64,000 nt of DNA from Saprospiraceae bacterium (GTDB lineage Bacteria > Bacteroidota > Bacteroidia > Chitinophagales > Saprospiraceae). The DNA lies in the NCBI GenBank assembly GCA_013360405.1, contig JABWBR010000047.1, forward strand, positions 52,187-116,186, in the 5' to 3' direction. Shown here in pieces: positions 42,351 through 54,305 of the stretch (positions within the stretch are counted from its first letter, which is position 1; each line of letters begins with the position of its first letter). The translations under genes were made by a program, and so were the position numbers. The notes beneath the pieces are model-generated. The model did not search any database, was not told the origin of the DNA, and saw only the letters and a program-made list of their open reading frames with translations.

Positions 42351-44573
42351 ATGCCCAATAAGCATTTTCTCCTTGCGCTCCTGTGTTGTGCGCAAGCAGT
42401 GCTGTGCGCACAGCAGCCGGCAGTGATCCCGCAACCTGCCCGGATCGACCTGTCGCCGGAGCTTGCCCCTTTTGTATGGCGACAAGCCCGGTTTATTGCC
42501 GTTGACCCTCAGCAGCCGGACATCCAAGCCCTGGCTGTTGAGCTATCGGAAATACTCCAACCCTACACGGGGTATCCGCTTCCAGTAGTATCCCCGGCGC
42601 CTGACAACCAGCCCGGCATTATTTTACAGCAAAACCCGCTGATTGCAGGTGAAGAAGCATATCGCATCACCAGTAGGGTCGGGTTATTATTAGTAGAGGC
42701 AGCTACGCCTACGGGTATATTTTGGGCCATACAAACCCTGCGCCAGATGTTACCGGTGGTACCCACCATTGAAGAGACACTGCCGGTAATGTCCATCGAA
42801 GATGCGCCGGCATACCCCTGGCGCGGCGGCCACCTCGACGTAGGCCGTCATTTCATGCCGGTGACCCAGGTGAAGCGCTATATCGATATGTTGTCTTTTT
42901 ACAAATTCAACGTTTTTCACTGGCACCTCACCGAAGACCAGGGCTGGCGGATAGCCATTGAAAAATACCCCAAACTCGCAGAAGTGGGCGCCTGGCGCCG
43001 GGAAGCCGACGGCAGTCGATACGGCGGTTTTTACACCCAGGCAGAAATCCGCGAAGTTGTTGAATATGCCCGCAAGCGCCATATCATGGTAGTTCCCGAA
43101 ATAGAAATGCCCGGCCATTGCATGGCGGCGTTGGCGGCATACCCGCACCTGAGTTGCACCGGTCAACCACTGGAAGTGCCCTCGCACTGGGGTGTGATGC
43201 AAGATGTATTTTGCCCTGGTAAAGAAGCCACCTTCTCTTTTATAGAAGACGTCTTAACGGAGGTTATCGCATTGTTCCCCGCGCCTTATCTGCATATCGG
43301 CGGCGATGAGGTTCCAAAGAATCGCTGGCAAGCCTGCCATGACTGCCAGCGCCGGATGAAGATGGAAGGCCTGCCCGATGCCCATGCGTTGCAAAGTTAT
43401 TTCATACGCCGGATCGAGCAATTCCTGCACAGCAAAGGCCGGCAACTTATCGGCTGGGATGAAATATTGGAGGGGGGAGTAAGCCAAAGTGCGCTCATCG
43501 AAGTATGGCGGGGCGATGAACAAGCCCGGGCAGCTGCGGCGAATGGCAACCGCTACCTCAAAACCAGTTATTTCGACGGGCACCCCGGGGCGTATACGCT
43601 TGAAAAAGTGTACCATTTAGAATTATCAACTCCTGGATTTTCCTCCGGGCAACAGCAACTTTGCCTTGGTGCGGAATGCTGTGTATGGACGGAGCACATC
43701 CCGGAATACAAGCTGGAACCCATGGTGTTGCCCAGGCTGGCGGCGCTCGCCGAGGCAATCTGGAGCGACGGCAACCGCAACTATTCGGTTTTTAAGGAAA
43801 AACTGGCCACGCATTATAAGTGGTACGAGCGCAATGGCTGGCAATACGGTCCTGAAGATCGCGCCTTGTTTCAATCTGCTATCCGGTTTGATCGGGCTTC
43901 CCGGCAGTGGGTTATTGACGCTGAAGCGGGTTTGTCGGGCATAAGCGTCGATTATTGGCGTAATAGCAACCGGAAAAATGTGGGCCACTTCACCGATTCA
44001 TTGCTCCTCCAAACGCCGGGCAAATACACCATTCAAGCCCACAGAAACGGACGCCCTTTTGCCGAACCCATGCAATACCACACCATGACGCATCTGGCAT
44101 TGGGTAAACCGACCGTTTTTGCGCAAGTGCCACATTCGAATTATGGCCCCCTCGACAAATCCGGCGGCCTGAGCGATGGGTTGATCGGCAGTACAGCCTT
44201 TAACGACGGCGTATGGCTGGGTTGGTGGGGTGATGATGTAGAGGCGATAGTTGACCTGGGAAAGTCCACGGATATCAAAGAAGTGAGCGTCAATTTTTTT
44301 CAGCAGAGTATTTCCTGGATATTGCTGCCGCGCGAAGTAGAGATTCAGTTATCCAACGATAGCAAAACCTGGCAAACCGTTCATACTCAAAAAATACAAG
44401 TAGACACCCGCGATATGTCGGTGCGACAATACCATGTGGCAGTGCAACTCGCTCAACCCACACAGACACGCTATGTACGCCTTAAGGCATTGAATTACGG
44501 CATTTTACCGGAGGGGCACAATGGAGCCGGTGGAAAAGCCTGGGTTTTTGCGGATGAAATTGTGGTTATTTAA
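42351..44573 (+). CDS. GH20 beta-N-acetylhexosaminidase
   Basis: A 740-residue secreted enzyme: signal peptide (FLLALLCCAQAVLCAQ), GH20b-like N-terminal domain to about residue 140, catalytic barrel with GGHLDVGRHFMPV, NVFHWHLTEDQGWR and the Asp-Glu pair in YLHIGGDEVPKNRW (about residues 312-325), then a C-terminal discoidin-like domain beginning near NYGPLDKSGGLSDGLIGSTAFNDG. It removes terminal GlcNAc or GalNAc from chitin oligomers or glycoproteins. It follows parE by 9 bp on the same strand. A tandem-repeat array begins at its stop codon. Confidence 0.94.
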   Translation: MPNKHFLLALLCCAQAVLCAQQPAVIPQPARIDLSPELAPFVWRQARFIAVDPQQPDIQALAVELSEILQPYTGYPLPVVSPAPDNQPGIILQQNPLIAGEEAYRITSRVGLLLVEAATPTGIFWAIQTLRQMLPVVPTIEETLPVMSIEDAPAYPWRGGHLDVGRHFMPVTQVKRYIDMLSFYKFNVFHWHLTEDQGWRIAIEKYPKLAEVGAWRREADGSRYGGFYTQAEIREVVEYARKRHIMVVPEIEMPGHCMAALAAYPHLSCTGQPLEVPSHWGVMQDVFCPGKEATFSFIEDVLTEVIALFPAPYLHIGGDEVPKNRWQACHDCQRRMKMEGLPDAHALQSYFIRRIEQFLHSKGRQLIGWDEILEGGVSQSALIEVWRGDEQARAAAANGNRYLKTSYFDGHPGAYTLEKVYHLELSTPGFSSGQQQLCLGAECCVWTEHIPEYKLEPMVLPRLAALAEAIWSDGNRNYSVFKEKLATHYKWYERNGWQYGPEDRALFQSAIRFDRASRQWVIDAEAGLSGISVDYWRNSNRKNVGHFTDSLLLQTPGKYTIQAHRNGRPFAEPMQYHTMTHLALGKPTVFAQVPHSNYGPLDKSGGLSDGLIGSTAFNDGVWLGWWGDDVEAIVDLGKSTDIKEVSVNFFQQSISWILLPREVEIQLSNDSKTWQTVHTQKIQVDTRDMSVRQYHVAVQLAQPTQTRYVRLKALNYGILPEGHNGAGGKAWVFADEIVVI

Positions 44574-44740
44574 TGTGCTAATTTGCTGATGTGCTGATGG
44601 GTTAATGTGCTGATGTGCTGATGTGCTGATGGGTTAATGTGCTGATGTGCTGATGTGCTGATGGGTTAATGTTTTGTATTAAATATATTTGGTTATCAGC
44701 AAATCAGCAAATTAGCACATCAGCAAATCAGCAAATTAAA
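44573..44740. repeat. Inverted word array after the GH20 gene
   Basis: The left arm (44573-44670) consists of GTGCTGATGTGCTGATGGGT-type tandem words; the right arm (44694-44740) is ATCAGCAAATCAGCAAATTA and more, their reverse complement. The same vocabulary is used at 50743-50858, six kilobases away. Confidence 0.85.
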
Positions 44741-44940
44741 ACTGCTATTTTCTGACTTTTTGTCTGAAATCTTGACTTCTTCCGCCAAAATCCCCCCTTA
44801 TCGGTGCATATTTGCAGCATAAACAAGCGTGGCATGATACTTGACTATATGCAGCGGACGAGCTGATGCCATGGTACTGTCAACTTGGCACTTTGAAACC
44901 CATTCAAAAATCCAAACATCAACCATTGCACGAGACAACT

Positions 44941-47358
<2,418 letters not shown>

Positions 47359-47420
47359 TTACCTTTAACAAACTTTTTGCTCCCATTTGGAGTCATATTC
47401 ATTAGCAAAAAGCACAAGTG

Positions 47421-48062
47421 ATGAGGTTTAAGCATTCAATCCTGCTAATAAGCGTATTTTCCCTGTTGTCTGTTGCGCTTCGCGCCCAAGAGGAAAATAC
47501 CAATCTGGTCCAATTTACGGGTATGGTGCTCGATGGTAGCACCGAAGAACTATTCCCCGTTCCCTATGCCAATATCCTGGTAAAGGAGAAGGGTAGGGGT
47601 ACGTATTCCGATTTTAAAGGCTTTTTCTCTATCGTGGTTGATAAGGGCGACGTGATCGTCTTTTCGGCTATCGGTTACAAAACGGTGGAGTACAGGATAC
47701 CCACCGACCTCAAAGACAACCGCTATTCTATGGTGCAGCTGATGACCCAGGACACGATCAACCTACCCGAAACGGTGGTTTTCCCCTGGCCCAGTCGCGA
47801 CCATTTCAAGCTGGAATTCCTGGCAATGGATGTGACCCCCGAATTGCAGAAAAAAGCTACCGAAAACCTGGCAAATGATGTCCTTGTCAGAATGCGCAAC
47901 GATGTACCCAAAGACGGCGTTGAGCACGCCAATTACTATATGCGCCAACAAGCCCGCGAGTATTACTATATCGGCCAGGCGCCTCCCATGAATATCTTCA
48001 ATCCGATTGCGTGGAAGAAATTCTTTGACGCCTGGAAGAGCGGAGATTTTAAGAAGAAGTGA
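47421..48062 (+). CDS. Exported protein with carboxypeptidase-D-regulatory-like domain
   Basis: A 213-residue protein with signal peptide (ILLISVFSLLSVALRAQ). Residues about 30-115 form the CarboxypepD_reg-like fold found at the front of TonB-dependent receptors: FTGMVLDGSTEELFPVPYANILVKEKGRGTYSDFKGFFSIVVDKGDVIVFSAIGYK. The rest is unassigned (YYYIGQAPPMNIFNPIAWKKFF at the end). Stand-alone copies are common and of unknown role in Bacteroidota. It follows lon by 62 bp and may be read from the lon promoter. It is convergent with the lipoprotein gene at 48094. Confidence 0.82.
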   Translation: MRFKHSILLISVFSLLSVALRAQEENTNLVQFTGMVLDGSTEELFPVPYANILVKEKGRGTYSDFKGFFSIVVDKGDVIVFSAIGYKTVEYRIPTDLKDNRYSMVQLMTQDTINLPETVVFPWPSRDHFKLEFLAMDVTPELQKKATENLANDVLVRMRNDVPKDGVEHANYYMRQQAREYYYIGQAPPMNIFNPIAWKKFFDAWKSGDFKKK

Positions 48063-48112
48063 ACAGTGAATAGTGAACAGATCAAGTAGCAGTTCACTGT
48101 TCACTGTTCACT
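48060..48112. repeat. Inverted word array between convergent genes
   Basis: TGAACAGTGAATAGTGAACA on one side and GTTCACTGTTCACTGTTCAC on the other are complementary, each made of 7- to 9-bp tandem words. It overlaps the stop of the gene on the left and the last residues and stop of the lipoprotein gene on the right. Confidence 0.88.
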
Positions 48113-48951
48113 TGCAGCACATACACCAATTTCCCTTTTTCTTCCACTTCTGTTTCGGGATTGGGTACAGATTCATACAAATTCAGCGTATTTTCTTTTA
48201 TTTCAAATACAAAACAGCTGCCCTTTGGCTGTTCTTGCCCTTCGTAGAAACAGATATAATCAAAACTATTCTGGAAGGCGTCTATAAAATCGGTAGTCAC
48301 GCGATACGTAGTGAAATTGCCCAGGCCGCTGGTAGCGCCTTCGGCGGTAAATGACACTTGAGCCGGCGCTTTGGCGCCTTGCGTGAGCTGGTATGTACCA
48401 GATATAAGTTTTTCGTTTACAACATATTGCAGTCCCCAGGCCAGGTCGTCATTGGGCTGATAATTTCTGATTTTGGTAAACGAACGCTTGTCGAGTAACT
48501 CACCGTTGGGGTCGTAGTGATACAAGACTAATTCTCTGTTGTCGGGGCCGCCTTCGTAGCCTAATTCGTAGGAGTTGGCGGGCACATCAAAATCGGGGAT
48601 GCTGGTAGGCAGCGAATGGGGTTGGCGACCGGTGGAAAAATGGACGTAAAAACTAAAGCCCTCGTGGTTATTCCAACTTGCGTCGATGAGCATGCTATCG
48701 CCTTCGGCTTCCGTACCTGCAATAAAAGCCACCAAACCCTGTAGTTTGTCGTGAGATTTGAAAGGAGATTTTGTCTGCTCGACATCCTTGATGTAGTCGG
48801 ACATGGCCCATACCCCGTTAAAAATGGGGATAAATGCGTTTTTCAGGCTATCTGGAGAGGGTGGTACGGCGGCTTCTGAACTTGTTTTGGGATCACGGGT
48901 GCAAGCCGCAAACATCAGGCAGGCAAGAATAGGAATACAGAGGCTTTTCAT
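48094..48951 (-). CDS. Lipoprotein of unknown function
   Basis: A 285-residue lipoprotein with lipobox MFAAC (Cys 16). The mature region has IFNGVWAMSDYIKDVEQTKSPFKSHDKLQG, then a beta-rich part with SWNNHEGFSFYVHFSTG and YELGYEGGPDNRELVLYHYD, ending in YVLQVNSEQ. I know no named family, though the pattern INGVW.....YI..I....S resembles uncharacterised Bacteroidota lipoproteins. The final residues are encoded by an inverted tandem-word array shared with the convergent neighbour. Confidence 0.8.
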   Translation of the reverse strand: MKSLCIPILACLMFAACTRDPKTSSEAAVPPSPDSLKNAFIPIFNGVWAMSDYIKDVEQTKSPFKSHDKLQGLVAFIAGTEAEGDSMLIDASWNNHEGFSFYVHFSTGRQPHSLPTSIPDFDVPANSYELGYEGGPDNRELVLYHYDPNGELLDKRSFTKIRNYQPNDDLAWGLQYVVNEKLISGTYQLTQGAKAPAQVSFTAEGATSGLGNFTTYRVTTDFIDAFQNSFDYICFYEGQEQPKGSCFVFEIKENTLNLYESVPNPETEVEEKGKLVYVLQVNSEQ

Positions 48952-49083
48952 GGCAGGTTGTCAATTTAGCCTGCAATATTAAAAAGAAGGGGTGGCATAT
49001 GCAAACGACAACATAAAACAACGTGAACCGCTTGCCTTATCAAGGCAAATACTTTATCTTTGTCGTCGCTTTTAACAAAAGCA

Positions 49084-49157
49084 GGTCCCTTAGCTCAGTC
49101 GGTTAGAGCATCTGACTCATAATCAGAGGGTCGTTGGTTCGAGCCCAACAGGGACCA
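49084..49157 (+). tRNA. tRNA with CAU anticodon (Ile2 or elongator Met)
   Basis: A 74-nt cloverleaf: acceptor GGTCCCT/AGGGACC, D arm GCTCAGTCGGTTAGAGC, anticodon stem TCTGA-loop-TCAGA with loop CTCATAA (anticodon CAT), T arm TTGGTTCGAGCCCAA. No CCA is encoded. The acceptor and the GGTCGTTGGTTC part look more like tRNA-Ile2 (read AUA after lysidine modification) than elongator tRNA-Met. It lacks initiator features. Confidence 0.93.
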
Positions 49158-49164
49158 CGAAGAT

Positions 49165-49280
49165 TGGGTGTGGGTGTGAGAGTGTGAGGTGTGGGTGTGT
49201 GAGGTGTGGGTGTGTGAGGTGTGGGTGTGTGAGGTGTGGGTGTGTGAGGTGTGGGTGTGTGAGGTGTGGGTGTGTGAGGT
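49165..49280. repeat. 15-bp tandem repeat between tRNA and gabD
   Basis: Six full copies of GAGGTGTGGGTGTGT (49186-49275) plus a partial copy, with degenerate units upstream. It fills the whole space between the tRNA and the gabD start at 49287, so a promoter or ribosome-binding site of gabD must lie within or across it. The antisense strand reads as SHTHT repeats, an accident of the period. Confidence 0.92.
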
Positions 49281-49286
49281 TTTTAT

Positions 49287-50744
49287 ATGATCACACTGCA
49301 ACATCCGAAACTGTTTCGCCAGGAAGCATTCATTGGCGGGCAGTGGGTTGAAGCTTCCTCCGGCGCCTCATTCGAAGTGCGCAATCCTGCCAACGGCGAA
49401 ATTCTCGCTCACGTACCTGATATGGACGCTGCCGATGCCCGGCGCGCCATCGAAGCTGCCCACAAGGCCTGGCCGGCCTGGAAATCTGCCACTGCATCAG
49501 AACGCGCCGTCTTATTGAGGCGCTGGTACAATCTGCTCATTACCCATGCCGATGACCTTGCTTTGCTACTCACCCTGGAGCAAGGCAAACCGCTTGCTGA
49601 AGCCAAAGGCGAAATAACCTACGGCGCTTCCTTTATCGAATGGTTTGCAGAAGAAGCGCGCCGCGTGTATGGCGATGTCATTCCCGGCCACGCTGCCGAC
49701 AAGCGCATCGTGGTGGTCAAGCAACCCATCGGCGTAGTAGCGGCCATCGCCCCCTGGAATTTTCCCAATGCGATGATTGCGCGAAAGGTAGCGCCGGCAC
49801 TGGCGGCAGGCTGTACCGTGGTGATCAAACCGGCAGAAGCTACGCCGCTGTCGGCATTGGCGATGGCGGTGCTGGCCGAGGAAGCTGGTATTCCCGCTGG
49901 GGTATTAAATATTGTGACTACCAATAAACCTGCGATAGTAGGGGCTGAGCTGACATCCAATCCTCTCGTGCGCAAACTGTCGTTTACGGGTTCAACGGCG
50001 GTAGGAAAGTTGCTTATGCAACAATGCGCGGGCACGGTCAAGCGACTTTCCCTCGAGCTGGGTGGCAACGCCCCTTTTATCGTTTTTGACGATGCCGATA
50101 TTGACGCGGCAGTAGAAGGCGCCATCGCCTCCAAGTACCGCAACGCCGGGCAAACCTGTGTGTGCGCCAACCGTATTTTGGTGCAACGGGGCGTGTACGA
50201 AGATTTCGCACAGCGACTGTCGGAAGCGGTGAAGGTTCAACGCGTGGGCCAGGGTACCGACCCGGGCGCCACCATCGGCCCGCTTATCAATGCAAAAGCA
50301 CTCGAAAAAGTAGAAGCCCTCGTGGCCGACGCCGTATCAAAAGGCGCGCGAATCATGACGGGCGGCCGCCGCCACGAGTTGGGCGGTACATTTTACGAAC
50401 CTACCATCTTATGCGATGTAACTTCCGATATGTCGCTTTCTCAACAAGAGATTTTCGGCCCTGTAGCGCCCCTTTTTGTCTTCGACACGGAAGCGGAAGC
50501 TATAACCCTGGCCAATGATACGTCTTACGGCCTGGCCGCTTATTTCTACGGCCGCGATGTGTCGCGCATCTGGCGCGTAGCCGAAGCCCTCGATTACGGT
50601 ATGGTAGGCATTAATACCGGTCTTATTTCTACTGCTGCGGCGCCTTTCGGCGGAATGAAAGAAAGCGGCTTTGGCCGCGAAGGTTCCTATTACGGAATGG
50701 AGGAGTTTTTGGAGGTGAAGTATCTTTGTTTTGGGGTTGAATGA
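49287..50744 (+). CDS. gabD: Succinate-semialdehyde dehydrogenase (GabD-type)
   Basis: A 485-residue NAD(P)-dependent aldehyde dehydrogenase. Seen: GGQWVEASSGASFEVRNPANGE, IAPWNFPNAMIARKVAPALAAG, KPAEATPLSA, SFTGSTAVGKLL, the catalytic Glu in LELGGNAPFIVFDDAD, the catalytic Cys in RNAGQTCVCANR, and EIFGPVAPLF. The double CVC and overall wording match GabD/succinate-semialdehyde dehydrogenase (last step of GABA breakdown). The start is directly after a 15-bp tandem repeat. An inverted word array follows its stop. Confidence 0.93.
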   Translation: MITLQHPKLFRQEAFIGGQWVEASSGASFEVRNPANGEILAHVPDMDAADARRAIEAAHKAWPAWKSATASERAVLLRRWYNLLITHADDLALLLTLEQGKPLAEAKGEITYGASFIEWFAEEARRVYGDVIPGHAADKRIVVVKQPIGVVAAIAPWNFPNAMIARKVAPALAAGCTVVIKPAEATPLSALAMAVLAEEAGIPAGVLNIVTTNKPAIVGAELTSNPLVRKLSFTGSTAVGKLLMQQCAGTVKRLSLELGGNAPFIVFDDADIDAAVEGAIASKYRNAGQTCVCANRILVQRGVYEDFAQRLSEAVKVQRVGQGTDPGATIGPLINAKALEKVEALVADAVSKGARIMTGGRRHELGGTFYEPTILCDVTSDMSLSQQEIFGPVAPLFVFDTEAEAITLANDTSYGLAAYFYGRDVSRIWRVAEALDYGMVGINTGLISTAAAPFGGMKESGFGREGSYYGMEEFLEVKYLCFGVE

Positions 50745-50858
50745 TGTGCTGATTAATGTGCTGATGTGCTAATTTGCTAATGTGCTGATAATTAGTTAAT
50801 TAATATATTATCATCAGCAAATCAGCACATCAGCACATCAGCACATTAGCACATTAAT
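50743..50858. repeat. Inverted word array between convergent gabD and susE-like gene
   Basis: Left arm (50743-50789) of GTGCTGATGTGCTAATTTGC words, AT-rich loop with TTAGTTAATTAATATATTA, right arm (50811-50858) of ATCAGCACATCAGCACATCA and more. It includes the susE-like stop codon (50854-50856). It shares words with 44573-44740. Confidence 0.88.
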
Positions 50859-52707
50859 TAAACGAATACGCTCCCGTATTTACATTAAACACCACCGTAT
50901 ACGTACCGGCGGGCACAGCAATATTGGGTCCATTCTGAACGCCGACGCCGGCGGGGAAATCAGCAGATCCCCAGTTAAACTTCCAGTCGTCATTGGCACG
51001 GAACTTCACCTCGCCATCTACCAGGGTAATCGTCAATTTCACCGTCGTAGGATCCACATCGGGATCCATATTCGTATCATCGCTCCATCCGCCGGGGGTG
51101 GCAGAGCCGATGATACCAATAGTAGTGGGCGTAAAGCTATAAGCGCCCGTATTGGAATTAAACGTTACGAGGTAGATACCTGCCGTAGCGGGGATATTAG
51201 GCCCGTTTTGCGTACCTATGCCGCTGGGGAAATCGCCTGCGCCCCAGTTGATATCCCAGGCGTCATTAGCGCGGAATTTAACCTCGCCGTTGTTCAATCC
51301 AATTACTGCGCTCCAGTTGCCGTTGCCGTCGTCGGTCATATTGAAATCGGAATCCCAGCCACCGGGGGTAGCAGAGCCGATAATACCGACCGTTGTGATA
51401 CCTGCATCGGCTACAAAGTTATACTCGCCCGTTGCCGGGTTGAAAGTCACTTTCCACCTGCCGGCGGGCACGGGGATATTGGGACCGTTTTGAGTGGCAA
51501 TGCCGCTGGGGAAGTCGGCTGCGCCCCAGTTGACGGTCCAACTGTCGTTAGCTCTGAATTTAGCTTCGCCGTCAACAAAATCGAGTGTAACTTCGAAAAC
51601 GCCGTCGCCGTTGTCGTCATTCATATTCGTATCGGTATCCCAGCCGCCGGGCGTAGCCGAGCCGATGATGCCGATCGTAGGGAAGCGCAGGAATTCGAGG
51701 TCGTAAGCCAGCGTTTTGTCGTTGAAGGTCACCTTGTAATACGCGCCGCCTTCCGGTTCATTGAAGTTGATATTGGTGCCGAAGGCTTCAGCAACGCCGT
51801 CGCCGTCGTTATCGCCCCAGTTGTTACCCATGAAGGTGGGATATTCGGCAAACTTAAAGAAGTCGCCGGCCGCGAGTTCTACTTCGTTGAGTACCCAGGT
51901 ATTATCGGCTACCAGGTTAAACTTGTATTGGTCGCCCTGGAAATTGTTGAAGCTGCCGAGCAGATAGAGCCCGTTGATATTGGCTGCATAGAGCACGGCG
52001 GGCGTAAAGGTATAGTGCAGCGTTTGGTCGTTGAAGCGTATATTGAAGAAGCCGGTCGGGCTGCAGGCCGAGTTGGGGCCGCCGTTAGTTGATATCTGCA
52101 CGATACCGTCGCATTCGGGATCGCCCCAGTCCTGGTCGCACCAGTTTTCGCAGTTTTTAAACTTCCATTGGCCGCCGTTGAGTTCTACGTTGAGGGCTTC
52201 CCAGGTGTAATCGGCCACCAGGGTAAGTTCGGTAGCGCCCCAGTCGTTAAATTCGCCGGCGATGTACATTTTGTCGTTATTGGCGGCAAAAGGCAGGTTG
52301 GAAATTTCAAACGTCGTGGTGCGCTGGGTAACTTGCCCCTTGCTGTCGGTCACGCTAATGGTAATCGAATACAGGCCCACTTCGAGTGAAGCGGCGTTAA
52401 ACGTAGTGCCTGCGATTTCGATAAAATCTTCGGTGCCGGTGAGCGCTTTAGTAGCCGAGGCCAGTTCGGTGTTGGCTGCGTCAAACAGTTTCACCGTAGC
52501 GGAAGACAGCGGAGAAACGGTGCCGTCGGCAAAAACGACTTTTACATTAAAATCGCCTTTGACCACCTTGCTGGCGTCAGCAGGGCTTACGCTAAGTATC
52601 CCCGGGGGGAAATCGGTAAGCGCGGTAACGTCGAGTTCATCCTTTGTACAGGAGAAAATCATGACGCCACTCAGTATAAGCAGAAGTTTTAAGATATTTT
52701 TCATCAT
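50854..52707 (-). CDS. SusE/SusF-like surface glycan-binding lipoprotein
   Basis: A 617-residue lipoprotein (lipobox MIFSC). An N-terminal Ig-like part (DFPPGILSVSPADASKVVKGDF, QVTQRTTTFEIS) is followed by starch-binding-like domains: MYIAGEFNDWGATELTLV, LYLLGSFNNFQGDQYKFNLV, and three tandem copies of the IGIIGSATPGGWD domain, each ending with NGPNIPVPAG. This is the SusE/SusF outer-membrane plan, carrying several carbohydrate modules. It is the last gene of the susC-susD-susE order and starts 23 bp after susD. The ligand is unknown; alpha-glucan is only suggested by the family. Confidence 0.88.
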   Translation of the reverse strand: MMKNILKLLLILSGVMIFSCTKDELDVTALTDFPPGILSVSPADASKVVKGDFNVKVVFADGTVSPLSSATVKLFDAANTELASATKALTGTEDFIEIAGTTFNAASLEVGLYSITISVTDSKGQVTQRTTTFEISNLPFAANNDKMYIAGEFNDWGATELTLVADYTWEALNVELNGGQWKFKNCENWCDQDWGDPECDGIVQISTNGGPNSACSPTGFFNIRFNDQTLHYTFTPAVLYAANINGLYLLGSFNNFQGDQYKFNLVADNTWVLNEVELAAGDFFKFAEYPTFMGNNWGDNDGDGVAEAFGTNINFNEPEGGAYYKVTFNDKTLAYDLEFLRFPTIGIIGSATPGGWDTDTNMNDDNGDGVFEVTLDFVDGEAKFRANDSWTVNWGAADFPSGIATQNGPNIPVPAGRWKVTFNPATGEYNFVADAGITTVGIIGSATPGGWDSDFNMTDDGNGNWSAVIGLNNGEVKFRANDAWDINWGAGDFPSGIGTQNGPNIPATAGIYLVTFNSNTGAYSFTPTTIGIIGSATPGGWSDDTNMDPDVDPTTVKLTITLVDGEVKFRANDDWKFNWGSADFPAGVGVQNGPNIAVPAGTYTVVFNVNTGAYSFN

Positions 52708-52730
52708 GTCAAGTTGTTAAAATTCAACCA

Positions 52731-54305
52731 TTAATAGCCATCGTTCTGGGTCAACTTCGGGTTGGCCAGAATTTCAGAAGCCGGAATAGGATACAGATCG
52801 CGATAAGATTCCGTCAATTTGCCTTCTTTTACGCCGCCTTTCCAGGGCCAGATGCCATTGTCGGTAAAGCGGTCGAAGCGGATGAGGTCGGTACGGCGGT
52901 GGCCTTCCCAGTATAATTCGCGGCTTCTTTCATTGAGCACAAAATCGAGGGTCAGGTCGCCGGCAGCGATATTGCCGGTGGCGTCGTTGTAGGCCCTTTG
53001 GCGCAGTTCGTTGATCAGGTTAACGGCGGTATTGACATCGCCGCCCTGGCCGCCGCGCAAAACGGCTTCGGCGTACATCAGGTAGGCATCAGCCAGGCGG
53101 AACATCGGGAAGTCGGTGTCGGGGTGGGTGAGGTCGGAGCCCGCCAGGCCTTCTGATGTCAGATTCGAATATTTAGGCACGGCGTAACCGTCACCAAAAT
53201 TGCCGATGGCATTGATCTCTTTGGTTTGGCCGTCGGTGTAGAAGATGGCCCTTTCGTCGCTGTTACCGGTGATATCGCTGAAGAGGTCGACAAATGCGCT
53301 GGTGGTGCGCAGGCCAAACCAACCGCTGTTTACGCCATACGCAGCAGGATCCATGCTGCCGCCGATGGGAGCGTGAACGAGGTAGGTGGTACCGCCCCAG
53401 GATTGTGTGTTGAGTCCATCAAAAGGAATTGCAAAAATGATCTCGTTGGAGCGGTGGTTATCGGCCAGAAAGAGGTGGCTGTATTCATCTTCCAGGGTGT
53501 AAGCGCCCGAGTCGATGACTTTTTTGCAAGCCGTAACGGCTTCAGTATAGCGGTTGGCGCCGGCGTAAACTTCTGCATTGAGGTACAATTTGGCCTGCAG
53601 CATCCACAGCGCGCCGCGGTCGGCGCGGCCGTATTCGTTCTGCCCGGCAGCGATCATATCTGCTTCGATAGTTTTCAGCTCGCTGTCGATATAATTAAAT
53701 ATCTCCGATCTGGATGCCTGGGCAGGCGGCTCAGAGCCAACAGGAGTATCTTCCGTGTAAAAAGGAAGATCGCCGAAAAGGTCGATACCGTGCCAAAGGC
53801 TGAGCGCGCGCAGGAAGCGGGCTTCTGCGCGGTAAGCTTTGATATCGTTGCGGGTCGACTGGCTGACGTTGCGCTCGTCGAGTTTGGCGTCGGTGGTTTC
53901 GCGCAGGAATTCATTGGCAATCGAAACCTGGTAGAAAATGCGGTAGTACACCGCCCGGACGAATTGGTTGGCAGTGGTCCACACGTGGTTGTGCAGATCC
54001 TGGATGCCTTCGTCGCCCCAACTGATCACCGCTTCTTCGGTGGGCAATTCCTGCAGTTGCCAGAGCTGGCGCTGGTAGTTCGAAAACCCTTCGTTGAGAC
54101 TCGAAATATCGGTATTACCCGCGGGGCCTTGTTGGCCTGTTACGGCAATACCCGAATAAATACGAGCCAGAAAGGAGCGGTAGGCCGCTTCGTCGTTAAA
54201 CAGCACCGCAGCAGTGGTGCTACTCTTGGGCTCGAGGTCAAGGTCGGTACAAGCCGCCATAACCAGGAGCGCTCCAACCATTGCAAATTTTATTATTTTT
54301 TTCAT
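52731..54305 (-). CDS. susD: SusD/RagB-family outer-membrane lipoprotein
   Basis: A 524-residue nutrient-binding lipoprotein with lipobox MAAC. Family features: N-terminal DLDLEPKS, the tetratricopeptide-like helices (QFVRAVYYRIFYQVSIANEFLRE, YRAEARFLRALSLWHGIDLFGDLP), and the C-terminal FRLADAYLMYAEAVLRGG, LINELRQRAY and ERSRELYWEGHRRTDLIRFDRF. SusD forms the lid of the SusC transporter. It follows susC by 61 bp and precedes the SusE/F-like gene, completing a glycan uptake locus. No glycoside hydrolase is in the same operon. Confidence 0.97.
   Translation of the reverse strand: MKKIIKFAMVGALLVMAACTDLDLEPKSSTTAAVLFNDEAAYRSFLARIYSGIAVTGQQGPAGNTDISSLNEGFSNYQRQLWQLQELPTEEAVISWGDEGIQDLHNHVWTTANQFVRAVYYRIFYQVSIANEFLRETTDAKLDERNVSQSTRNDIKAYRAEARFLRALSLWHGIDLFGDLPFYTEDTPVGSEPPAQASRSEIFNYIDSELKTIEADMIAAGQNEYGRADRGALWMLQAKLYLNAEVYAGANRYTEAVTACKKVIDSGAYTLEDEYSHLFLADNHRSNEIIFAIPFDGLNTQSWGGTTYLVHAPIGGSMDPAAYGVNSGWFGLRTTSAFVDLFSDITGNSDERAIFYTDGQTKEINAIGNFGDGYAVPKYSNLTSEGLAGSDLTHPDTDFPMFRLADAYLMYAEAVLRGGQGGDVNTAVNLINELRQRAYNDATGNIAAGDLTLDFVLNERSRELYWEGHRRTDLIRFDRFTDNGIWPWKGGVKEGKLTESYRDLYPIPASEILANPKLTQNDGY

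Noticed and set aside
40443..44573. parE and GH20 as a functional operon
   Set aside because: They are only 9 bp apart and likely cotranscribed, but no functional link is known; the usual partner parC is simply not adjacent.
44807..44814. CATATTTG as a lon promoter element
   Set aside because: It lacks the first T of TAnnTTTG and the nearest TTG lies more than 30 bp away, so it is not reported as a promoter.
49165..49280. CRISPR array
   Set aside because: The 15-bp units are head-to-tail without spacers, and no cas gene is nearby. No other CRISPR-like array was seen in the window.
49095..49304. A minus-strand frame of SHTHT repeats
   Set aside because: It is only the translation of the 15-bp tandem repeat and runs through the tRNA gene.
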